Origin: Bacteroidales bacterium
GTDB taxonomy: Bacteria; Bacteroidota; Bacteroidia; Bacteroidales; NBLH01
Direction of reading: 5' to 3'
Assembly (NCBI GenBank): GCA_026988445.1
Contig: JALSLF010000617.1
Coordinates: 1-5,987 of the forward strand
DNA: 5,987 bases
Both the position numbers and the translations under genes were made by a program. This document shows positions 1 to 5,987 of the stretch, piece after piece. Numbering within the stretch: the first letter of the stretch is position 1; the number at the start of each line of letters is the position of its first letter. The notes under the pieces were generated by a model. That model had not been told where the DNA came from, did no database searches, and worked only from the letters and a program-made list of their open reading frames with translations.

Positions 1-159
1 GCTATTGAAGAAGGAGAAAAACCTGTAAAATCTAAAATAAAAATTGAAGGTATTGTAATTGGTAGTAATCGAAACAGAAACTTGCACGACCCTGTTAATT
101 TATTACTATACAACGGCGAAACCTTTGAAGTACATGAGCAGGATATTGAAACTGAATAA
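1..159 (+). CDS. C-terminal fragment of an unrecognised protein
   Basis: Frame 1 is open from the left edge to a TAA at 157-159 and gives the last 52 residues of a protein whose start lies outside the window. The visible tail begins with a lysine- and glutamate-rich stretch (EEGEKPVKSKIKIEG). It then alternates short hydrophobic and polar segments (IVIGSN, NLLLYNGETFEV) and ends in an acidic tail, HEQDIETE. That pattern suggests a small beta-rich C-terminal domain, but I recognise no family motif and assign no function. It reads in the same direction as comF, 49 bp upstream of it, with no clear terminator or promoter between, so the two may be co-transcribed. The evidence for coding is only the open frame, its plausible amino-acid composition and its clean position before comF. 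Confidence 0.6.
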   Translation, partial: AIEEGEKPVKSKIKIEGIVIGSNRNRNLHDPVNLLLYNGETFEVHEQDIETE

Positions 160-208
160 GTTTTGCTGGTAATGAAAATTTCTGTGGCGTATGTAAAATA
201 AAACGGAA

Positions 209-904
209 ATGTTTATAAATGTATTTACTGATTTGTACAATACATTTTTTCCGCGAAAATGTGTTTATTGCGGTAAAAATTTAGATAAAAGCGAGCAAGA
301 AATATGTAAAAAGTGCTTAAACCGTCTTCCTGAAACCCAATTTTTAAACGATTATGAGAATCAGCTATTCCAAAAATTTTGGGGAAGAGTGAATATTGAG
401 TTTGCTTTTTCGATGTATTATTTCAATAAACAGTCCGTTTTACAACATTTACTGCACCATATTAAATATAAAGGCAGAAAAGAACTAGCTTATGTTTTGG
501 GTAAATCACTTGGACAAGAATTAAAAAACACAAGTCATTTTAAATCCTGCGATTTAATTATACCGGTTCCCTTACATCCCGAAAAGGAAAAAAAGCGTGG
601 CTACAACCAAAGTGAATGGATTGCAAAAGGCGTTTCAGAAAGTATTAATATTCCGGTAAATACAGCTTTGCTTCAACGTCATGTTAATTCAAAATCGCAA
701 ACCCGAAAAAACAGGAAAGAGCGCTGGGAAAATGTACGTATGGCTTTCAGTCTGAAAACAAATGAAATATCCGGCTACAAACATGCTTTATTAATTGATG
801 ATGTAATTACCACCGGTGCAACGCTCGAAGCTTGTGCCACATTGCTTATTAATGCGTTACACTTAAAAGTAAGCATTGCATCTTTGGCGTACGCATCAGA
901 TTAG
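209..904 (+). CDS. comF: ComF family phosphoribosyltransferase-like protein
   Basis: This is a complete 231-residue protein of normal length for the ComF/ComFC/GntX family. An N-terminal zinc-ribbon-like site is formed by C18-x2-C21 and C33-x2-C36. Next come the family's IKYKG motif (85-89), IPVPLHPEKEKKRGYNQSE (118-136), the QTRKNRKERWENV segment (164-176), and a type I phosphoribosyltransferase PRPP loop, LLIDDVITTGATL (194-206), with both aspartates and the TTGAT turn intact. Known members act in the cytoplasm on single-stranded DNA taken up during natural transformation; the exact reaction is not settled, and many hosts carry comF without proven competence. The start at 209 is secure, because the only nearby upstream in-frame ATG (191) is followed at once by a stop. 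There is no clear Shine-Dalgarno site, only A-rich sequence, as is usual in Bacteroidota. No other competence gene is visible. The family call is firm; the role in this organism is inferred. Confidence 0.95.
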   Translation: MFINVFTDLYNTFFPRKCVYCGKNLDKSEQEICKKCLNRLPETQFLNDYENQLFQKFWGRVNIEFAFSMYYFNKQSVLQHLLHHIKYKGRKELAYVLGKSLGQELKNTSHFKSCDLIIPVPLHPEKEKKRGYNQSEWIAKGVSESINIPVNTALLQRHVNSKSQTRKNRKERWENVRMAFSLKTNEISGYKHALLIDDVITTGATLEACATLLINALHLKVSIASLAYASD

Positions 905-919
905 CTATATCCTTAAATC

Positions 920-950
920 TTTAGATATTTGCCTTAGCTTTATACCTTTG
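920..950 (+). promoter_or_regulatory. Possible Bacteroidota-type promoter (weak call)
   Basis: TACCTTTG at 943-950 fits the Bacteroidota -7 consensus TAnnTTTG fully. It lies 19 bp downstream of TTTA at 920-923, one base off the -33 consensus TTTG. The spacing is right, but the site points into the 3' end of the minus-strand regulator gene, with no plus-strand gene after it. It would therefore make a short untranslated or antisense RNA, or it is a chance match in A/T-rich DNA. Its -7 element also lies in the loop of the TTAGCT/AGCTAA inverted repeat (934-956). Confidence 0.25.
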
Positions 951-956
951 AGCTAA
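934..956. repeat. Short inverted repeat TTAGCT/AGCTAA
   Basis: TTAGCT at 934-939 and AGCTAA at 951-956 are exact reverse complements separated by 11 bases. The stem is short and A/T-rich, with no U-tract on either side, so it is a poor terminator candidate. A further TTAGCT at 901-906 overlaps the comF stop codon. It could be a weak comF 3'-end hairpin or a protein-binding site, and chance is quite possible. Confidence 0.3.
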
Positions 957-1035
957 TGATACAAACTAATAGTTCAAGCGCCAAATTATTCCGAAATAAA
1001 TAGTTATAAGCTGGTAATAATCAAAGTGTTTTATA

Positions 1036-1092
1036 GAATAATCCGCATTATACTGTACTTGTTTTTCATTTTTTGTATCTAAAAGATTATTC
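1036..1092. repeat. 8-bp inverted repeat with 41-base spacer
   Basis: GAATAATC at 1036-1043 is the exact reverse complement of GATTATTC at 1085-1092. It lies just past the stop of the minus-strand regulator gene and could close a large hairpin at the 3' end of that transcript. The pairing does not extend on either side, and the loop is long and A/T-rich, so in this composition a chance match is quite possible. Confidence 0.3.
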
Positions 1093-1105
1093 AATGGTGT
1101 TACCT

Positions 1106-1390
1106 TTATTTTTTTAGATATTCTTTAATCGAATCTACATATTCTTCAAAAGCATTCAAGCCTTTTTTTGTAATTTCAATGGTAGTATGTTGGTAATTGT
1201 TTAAAAAACCCTTAGTAATACTAATGTATTTTTCTTTTTCCAGTTTTTTTAATTGAACACTAATATTTCCCGATGTAGCATTAGTTATCTGTTTTAACTC
1301 ATTAAAATCCGATTTACCATGACTTACTAAAAAAGAAATAATCGCCAATCTTAATTCGGAATGTAGTATGGGATTAAGTTTTTTATACAT
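1106..1390 (-). CDS. Small winged-helix transcriptional regulator (HTH_34/MarR-ArsR-like)
   Basis: This 94-residue protein is almost entirely one winged-helix DNA-binding domain. An N-terminal helix, LHSELRLAIISFLVSHG (9-25), is followed by the helix-turn-helix, DFNELKQITNATSGNISVQLKKLEKEKYI (28-56), whose recognition helix is around 41-53. A wing, SITKGFLNNYQHTTIEITKKG (57-77), and a C-terminal helix likely to dimerise (78-94) complete it. The phrases 'LHSELRLAIISFL' and 'ISVQLKKLEKEKYI' fit the winged-helix family often annotated as HTH_34. There is no sensor domain and no metal-binding cysteine, so an ArsR-type metal sensor is unlikely. It starts 3 bp after the stop of the membrane-protein gene, with purine-rich AAAAAAAGAG 9-18 bases ahead of the ATG, and so is probably translationally coupled and made from the same transcript. 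The likely role, by inference, is control of this operon's own promoter; the ligand is unknown. Confidence 0.85.
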   Translation of the reverse strand: MYKKLNPILHSELRLAIISFLVSHGKSDFNELKQITNATSGNISVQLKKLEKEKYISITKGFLNNYQHTTIEITKKGLNAFEEYVDSIKEYLKK

Positions 1391-1393
1391 TGT

Positions 1394-1972
1394 TTAAGCT
1401 CTTTTTTTGTGTTGAATCATTAAAAATACACCGGGGATAAAAACTGCAACAAATGAAACAATACTCATTAGCAAAGGCTGATAGGACAAATCTATATAAA
1501 AACCAATAAATGCCGAAATATTTATTATTATACCTGATAAAAGAAGTATTTTACTATTTAAAGAACTTCCGGACATAATAATACCTGCCGATAATAATAT
1601 TAAAATTACAGGAATTAAGCTTTCTTTAAGATAAGGGTAAAATAAAAATCCTAAAATCATCATATTTACAGAAATTGCAATCCAACTAAAAGAAATAATT
1701 CTACTGATTTGGTTTTGTTTTCGTTTCCCTTTCTTTTTAAAGAAATAAACAAATGTATAAACAGCTCCAAGCGGCATTAATAAATAAGGATACCAACTAA
1801 TTTCATACAACTCTTGCTTTATTAAAATAAACTGAGTTAAAGAAACAATACCTAATAATGCCCCCCAAAACAGATAAATAAATCCGTTTTCTTCAAATTT
1901 GTTTCGTGCTTCACTAATTACTCGAGTAATCAGATCCATACTTTTTTCGGGTGTTAAAACATCTTTATCCAT
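1394..1972 (-). CDS. Six-helix inner-membrane protein of unknown function
   Basis: The 192-residue protein starts with a polar, probably cytoplasmic segment of about 30 residues (LTPEKSMDLITRVISEARNK, 6-25). Six hydrophobic segments follow at about 31-51, 61-78, 92-112, 118-137, 142-162 and 167-187. A strongly basic loop, KKKGKRKQNQ (79-88), and the basic tail HKKRA (188-192) suggest cytoplasmic placement of these parts by the positive-inside rule. I see no catalytic motif, transporter signature or cysteine pair and assign no function. It is the first gene of the minus-strand operon, with the winged-helix regulator gene 3 bp behind it. Small membrane proteins paired with such regulators occur widely in Bacteroidota. 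The leader is short, because the promoter -7 element ends 22 bases before the ATG. The start agrees with the promoter position and the hydrophilic N terminus. Confidence 0.85.
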   Translation of the reverse strand: MDKDVLTPEKSMDLITRVISEARNKFEENGFIYLFWGALLGIVSLTQFILIKQELYEISWYPYLLMPLGAVYTFVYFFKKKGKRKQNQISRIISFSWIAISVNMMILGFLFYPYLKESLIPVILILLSAGIIMSGSSLNSKILLLSGIIINISAFIGFYIDLSYQPLLMSIVSFVAVFIPGVFLMIQHKKRA

Positions 1973-1994
1973 AACTATAAAATTAAATTTACTG

Positions 1995-2026
1995 CAAATA
2001 TAAAGTAGTTTATAATATAAACCAAA
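1995..2026 (-). promoter_or_regulatory. Bacteroidota housekeeping-type promoter of the minus-strand operon
   Basis: Read on the minus strand, TTTG (2026-2023) is followed after exactly 20 bases by TATATTTG (2002-1995). This is a full match to the Bacteroidota primary sigma-factor pattern TTTG-N(19-21)-TAnnTTTG. Transcription would start near 1988 and give a leader of about 16 bases before the ATG at 1972, consistent with initiation without a Shine-Dalgarno site. The spacer contains the near-palindrome TTTATATTATAAA (2021-2009), a candidate operator for the regulator encoded downstream; that last point is inference. Confidence 0.7.
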
Positions 2027-2135
2027 TTTTAAAGCAAAAAAATTTATGGAAAAATATACTCCAGTGCATCTTTTTATTGTATCTTTAATGACAAAAGCTC
2101 TGTTTATCTATTTTATAATTAAAATTTTATCACAA

Positions 2136-5100
2136 ATGAAAGCTTCTATAAAACTAATAATCACTATATTACTAATAATAACTTCAATCACTATGTTTGG
2201 ACAGGAAAATGATTTCTACAAAAACAATTGGAAAGCAATAGACAGCCTCGAGAACCAAGGACTACCCAAATCGGCATTAGAACTTGCTAAAAAAATCTAT
2301 ATAAAAGCAAAAGAAGACAACAATACCGAACAACTTATAAAATCATTTATTTATCGCTTAAAATTTAAAAACCAAATTGAAGAAAATGCTTTTGAAAACC
2401 TTTGCTACGAACTGGACAGTGTGGCAATAAAAGCAAAATTTCCGGAAAAAAACATCATGCACACCATGTTGGCAGATATGTATTGGTGGTATTATCAAAA
2501 TAATCGATATAAGTTCCAAAAACGCAGCAATACCGTAAATTTTGAAAAAAAGGATATGCAAACTTGGACTTTAGACGATTTGGTAAACGAAATTATAAAA
2601 AACTACCGTTTATCTTTAGAAAATCAGGAAGAGCTTCAAAAAATTAATATCGAAGATATTAAAGAATTAATTGTAGCAGGTACACAGCCAAAAGAATTGC
2701 GCCCCACACTATATGATTTTTTAGCGCACAAAGCCATTGATTTCTTTTCTAATACCGAAATTTCGGTAACGAAACCCATCGATAATTTTCAATTAACCGA
2801 TGCATCTTATTTTGCCGATGCACAAGAATTTGTTAATTTGAATATTAAAACTACCGATACTTTATCTTTACATTATTACGGTTTGAAAATATTGCAAGAT
2901 TTGTTAAAGTTCCGTTTATCGCAAGACAATAAAGATGCTTTAATAGATGCCGACCTTAAACGTATTGCTTTTGTATATAGGCATTCGGTAAACAACAATA
3001 AAGACCGGCTGTATTTAAAAATACTTCAAAATTTAGAAAACAAATATTCTGATATTCCATATTCCGCTGAAATATCCTTACGTTTGGCAAAATACTACCG
3101 GCAAAAGGCAAGTAAATACAATCCGCTCGATTCATCTACTTTTAAATATAAAGAATACAACAAAATTGCACATAAAATATGCACTGCTGTAATAAATAAG
3201 TATCCCGAAACAAGTGCTGCTGCTCATTGTAAAAATTTAATTATCAACATAGAAAGTCACAGTTTGTCCTTTGTCGTTAAAGATGTTGTTGTTCCCGATA
3301 ATACATTTTCGGCAAAAGTTTCCTATCTTAATATTCCGGAAATATATGTACGACTTGGAAGAATCGATAGAGAAAAATATAAAAAATTAAACAATAAATA
3401 TTATGGCGAAGATTTTTATGATGCATTAATAAAAAATGCAAGCATTGTTTCGGAAAAATCATATCAATTACCGGATGATAAAGATTTTAACACACATTCT
3501 ATTGAGCTTTTATTAGATAAATTACCGCTTGGACTTTATGTGTTGTTTATTGCCGATAATCCTGACTTTATCTATGAAAAAGCCGTAACAACTTATAGAG
3601 CTTTTGATGTATCAAATATAGCTTATGCCAAACAAGGGCTATACGATGGCTCGGTTCGGTTTTATGTGCTAAACCGCAAAACCGGACAGCCGCTAAGTGG
3701 TGTAACTTGCCAAACTTGGCGAGAAGAGTACAACTACAATAAAGGAAAATACATCCGTAAAAACGGAAAAGCCTACATTACTAATGAACAAGGAATTTTC
3801 ACAATTCCCGTAAGCCCTAAAAGTGATAATTATTTTGTTGATTTTAAGCTGGGAAATGATTTTTTGAGTTCTGAAAACAGTTCATATATAAGCAAAAATA
3901 ATCACAGTCAAGAAATTATAATCAGAACCTCTTATTTTACGGATAGAGCCATTTACCGACCCGGACAAACCGTTTATTTTAAAGGAATTTCAATAAAAAC
4001 GGACGGTAAAAACCCTGAAATTCTTGCTAATCACCCGGAAACGGTCAAATTTCTGGATGCGAATTACCAAAAACTTGCAGAATTAGAACTCACAACCAAC
4101 GAGTACGGTACTTTTAGCGGTACATTTGATATCCCCACCGGTTTGCGAAACGGCACTTTTCATATTCAGAGTAAATCAGGCAGTATTAACATCACGGTAG
4201 AAGAATACAAACGTCCTAAGTTTGAAGTGGAAATGCTTCCTTTTAAAGGCAATTATCTATTAAACGATGATGTTAAAGTTCAAGGGAAAGCCGTTTCATA
4301 CTCAGGTGCTGCACTTAGCGATGCAAAAGTTACTTACCGCATTACGCGCACACCCAAATGGCGTGGTTGGTGGTCGTGGTACATCAAAGAAACACCCGTT
4401 GAAATTGCACATGGCGAAACTTTGACAGGCGATAACGGAAAATTTATGATAAATTTTAAAGCTTTGCCCGATTTAGCTTACCAAGAAAATGAATTTTTAT
4501 CCTTTAATTATTTCATAAAAGTAGATGTTACCGATATTAATGGCGAAACACAAAGCACACAATCCGCTATCAGTGTAGGATACCGGGCTTTGCAAGTGAG
4601 TTTGCCTATTCACGAATTAATCAATAAAGATGATGAAATTTATGAAGATGATAATGAAAAATACATTACAATCGGTACTTATAATTTGAATAACGAGCCG
4701 GTAAATGCCCAAGGCGAGATTAAAATTTACAAACTCAAAGATTTTGCACAAGTATTTGTAAAACGCGATTGGAAACAGCCCGATAAACATCTTTATACCC
4801 AAAAAGAATGGTATAAATTATATCCCGGACACGAATATGCAGATGAAGCCAATATCACTAATCTCGAAAAAGAAAAAGAAGTTTTCAGCTCCCGTTTTAA
4901 CACGGGCGAAAGCCGGAAACTCGATTTTTCTATCGTTAAAAATTTTAAAGAAGGAATGTATGTAGCCGAAATTACTTCAAAAGATGCTTTTGGTAATCCG
5001 GTAAGTAATAAGCACTTCTTTAAAGTGTACTCGCAAAAAGCCAAAAAGCCGGCATATAAAACTCCGGATTTTTTCACGGCAATTAATAACTTTTGCGAGC

Positions 5101-5987
5101 CGGGCGAAACCGCCGAATTTATGATTGGCTCTTCCGATAAAAATCTACGTCTGATTTATCAAATTGAGCATAAAGGCAAAATTGTTTCCACCCAATATCT
5201 AAACATCAATAATGAACAAAAACTTATCAAAATACCGGTTGAAGAAAAACATCGCGGAAACTTTTCCGTACATTTTGTTTTTATAAAAAACAACCGCTAT
5301 TATGAGCATACAAGCCTTGTATATGTGCCTTATTCAAACAAGAACTTAGATATCAGCTTTGAAACTTTCCGCGATAAACTGCAACCCGGCGAAAAAGAAC
5401 AATGGCGCATCAAAATATCCGGTTACAAAGGCGAAAAAGTTGCAGCCGAAATGCTGGCTACGCTTTACGATGCTTCCTTAGACCAATTCAAAAAGAACGC
5501 TTGGTATTTCAATGTTTATAATTCGTATTATACCGAACGAGATTGGAGTACCGGAAGATTTGGACAAAACAATTCATCGCAACTAAAAAAACATTTAGAC
5601 CAAACAAAGTATATTCCTGCACTTTATTACGATAAATTTAACTGGTTTGGTTTTAGCTATTATTCGTACAACTATATGTACGCATCCGGAGGGGAATTAG
5701 ACGAAATGCTTGTTTCAGGTGTTAAAAGAAGCAAGCGCAAAGAACATAAAACCAAAAAAGCCAATGCACCTATGCTTAATAAAAGTATGGAAGAGGAAGC
5801 CTTGCCGGAAAGCCCTGTTTCTGAAATAGAAACTGACACAGATACAAATCTTATCGGACAAGACTTTTCCGATGTTAAATTACGTAGTAATTTTAACGAA
5901 ACCGCTTTCTTTTATCCGCATTTGCGTACCAATGCCGAAGGAGAAATTATCATCGAATTTACCATTCCCGAAAGTCTTACCAAATGG
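2136..5987 (+). CDS. Alpha-2-macroglobulin family protein, secreted, 3'-truncated by window end
   Basis: An uninterrupted frame of 1284 codons runs off the right edge. Residues 1-23 form a signal peptide (K2 and K6, hydrophobic core, MFGQ end) with no lipobox cysteine, so export by Sec and signal peptidase I is likely. Residues 24 to about 370 are mostly helical with no motif I can name. A first macroglobulin-like beta domain follows (about 376-480, with YLNIPEIYVRLGRID). Next come a beta segment with TGQPLSGV and TNEQGIFTIP (about 513-570) and the hallmark MG2 motif DRAIYRPGQTVYFKG (603-617). Then come EEYKRPKFEVE (689-699), further MG domains, and the bait-region domain with D1072ISFETF and MLATLYDASLDQF (1106-1118). 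The A2M/MG7 start is FNETAFFYPHLRTN (1253-1266). Family members of about 1,800-2,000 residues trap or inhibit proteases in the periplasm or at the surface. Whether a thioester (CxEQ) exists cannot be seen, because that region lies beyond the window. ATGs at 2088 and 2046 are in frame, but 2136 gives the cleanest signal peptide. Confidence 0.93.
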   Translation, partial: MKASIKLIITILLIITSITMFGQENDFYKNNWKAIDSLENQGLPKSALELAKKIYIKAKEDNNTEQLIKSFIYRLKFKNQIEENAFENLCYELDSVAIKAKFPEKNIMHTMLADMYWWYYQNNRYKFQKRSNTVNFEKKDMQTWTLDDLVNEIIKNYRLSLENQEELQKINIEDIKELIVAGTQPKELRPTLYDFLAHKAIDFFSNTEISVTKPIDNFQLTDASYFADAQEFVNLNIKTTDTLSLHYYGLKILQDLLKFRLSQDNKDALIDADLKRIAFVYRHSVNNNKDRLYLKILQNLENKYSDIPYSAEISLRLAKYYRQKASKYNPLDSSTFKYKEYNKIAHKICTAVINKYPETSAAAHCKNLIINIESHSLSFVVKDVVVPDNTFSAKVSYLNIPEIYVRLGRIDREKYKKLNNKYYGEDFYDALIKNASIVSEKSYQLPDDKDFNTHSIELLLDKLPLGLYVLFIADNPDFIYEKAVTTYRAFDVSNIAYAKQGLYDGSVRFYVLNRKTGQPLSGVTCQTWREEYNYNKGKYIRKNGKAYITNEQGIFTIPVSPKSDNYFVDFKLGNDFLSSENSSYISKNNHSQEIIIRTSYFTDRAIYRPGQTVYFKGISIKTDGKNPEILANHPETVKFLDANYQKLAELELTTNEYGTFSGTFDIPTGLRNGTFHIQSKSGSINITVEEYKRPKFEVEMLPFKGNYLLNDDVKVQGKAVSYSGAALSDAKVTYRITRTPKWRGWWSWYIKETPVEIAHGETLTGDNGKFMINFKALPDLAYQENEFLSFNYFIKVDVTDINGETQSTQSAISVGYRALQVSLPIHELINKDDEIYEDDNEKYITIGTYNLNNEPVNAQGEIKIYKLKDFAQVFVKRDWKQPDKHLYTQKEWYKLYPGHEYADEANITNLEKEKEVFSSRFNTGESRKLDFSIVKNFKEGMYVAEITSKDAFGNPVSNKHFFKVYSQKAKKPAYKTPDFFTAINNFCEPGETAEFMIGSSDKNLRLIYQIEHKGKIVSTQYLNINNEQKLIKIPVEEKHRGNFSVHFVFIKNNRYYEHTSLVYVPYSNKNLDISFETFRDKLQPGEKEQWRIKISGYKGEKVAAEMLATLYDASLDQFKKNAWYFNVYNSYYTERDWSTGRFGQNNSSQLKKHLDQTKYIPALYYDKFNWFGFSYYSYNYMYASGGELDEMLVSGVKRSKRKEHKTKKANAPMLNKSMEEEALPESPVSEIETDTDTNLIGQDFSDVKLRSNFNETAFFYPHLRTNAEGEIIIEFTIPESLTKW

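Larger units (their letters stand above)
905..1105. other. Convergent intergenic region between comF and the regulator gene
   Basis: This 201-bp stretch lies between the 3' ends of two facing genes and holds no credible reading frame. It has no GC-rich hairpin followed by a T-run on either strand, so no classical intrinsic terminator can be named, although T-runs occur at 1062-1066 and 1069-1074 on the plus strand. The hexamer TTAGCT occurs at 901-906 and 934-939, and its complement AGCTAA at 951-956. The last two could form a 6-bp stem around a promoter-like TATACCTTTG. An 8-bp inverted repeat sits at 1036-1043 and 1085-1092. Transcription from both sides must end here or run through antisense. 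Confidence 0.6.

Noticed and set aside
956..1003. Mini reading frame of 15 codons after the promoter-like site
   Set aside because: It is very short, has no recognisable features and no ribosome binding site, and its start falls about where transcription would begin.
1062..1074. T-runs as a possible intrinsic terminator for comF
   Set aside because: No stable GC-containing hairpin precedes them on the plus strand, so the terminator call cannot be supported.
2358..2561. Minus-strand open frame of 67 codons
   Set aside because: It lies wholly inside the macroglobulin gene on the opposite strand. The plus-strand frame is strongly coding here, and the antisense product has a composition typical of A/T-rich shadow frames.
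4617..4802. Minus-strand open frame of 61 codons with hydrophobic content
   Set aside because: It is antisense to the well-supported macroglobulin domains. Its I/F-rich product is what the complement of D/N/K-rich codons gives.
4793..5077. Minus-strand open frame of 94 codons
   Set aside because: It is antisense within the macroglobulin gene, with no recognisable motif and no promoter or start context of its own.
1..5987. A wholly new multi-gene system such as a defence island, CRISPR array, mobile element or retron
   Set aside because: No repeats, integrase, transposase, reverse transcriptase, nuclease or terminal repeats are visible. The genes fit known or ordinary chromosomal families, and no shared function links them.

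Overview
The window looks like a chromosomal piece of a low-G+C member of the Bacteroidota. Three things point that way: A/T-rich coding with weak or absent Shine-Dalgarno sites, a near-perfect Bacteroidota-type promoter (TTTG, 20 bp, TATATTTG) on the minus strand, and a very large secreted alpha-2-macroglobulin-like protein whose motifs match the Bacteroidota branch of that family. The taxon is inferred from these features and not from a database match.

Layout: positions 1-159 hold the 3' end of an unrecognised plus-strand gene. After 49 bp comes comF (209-904, plus), a complete ComF-type phosphoribosyltransferase with a four-cysteine zinc site and an intact PRPP loop. A 201-bp convergent intergenic stretch (905-1105) separates it from a two-gene minus-strand operon: a six-helix membrane protein (1394-1972) followed 3 bp later by a small winged-helix regulator (1106-1390). 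Both are read from the promoter at 1995-2026. Divergent from this operon, a giant plus-strand gene starts at about 2136 and runs off the right edge; 1284 codons are visible. It encodes an exported alpha-2-macroglobulin family protein, cut just after the start of its central A2M (MG7) domain.

How the genes work together: the minus-strand pair is probably a self-contained regulator and membrane-protein module. The macroglobulin is probably an envelope protease trap. ComF handles DNA or nucleotides in the cytoplasm. Nothing in the sequence ties these three units into one pathway. The thioester region of the macroglobulin and any partner gene such as pbpC lie beyond the window. I see no RNA genes, CRISPR arrays, insertion sequences or strong evidence of an undescribed system. 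The most unusual material is the charge-split, bait-like linker and the aromatic patch inside the macroglobulin.
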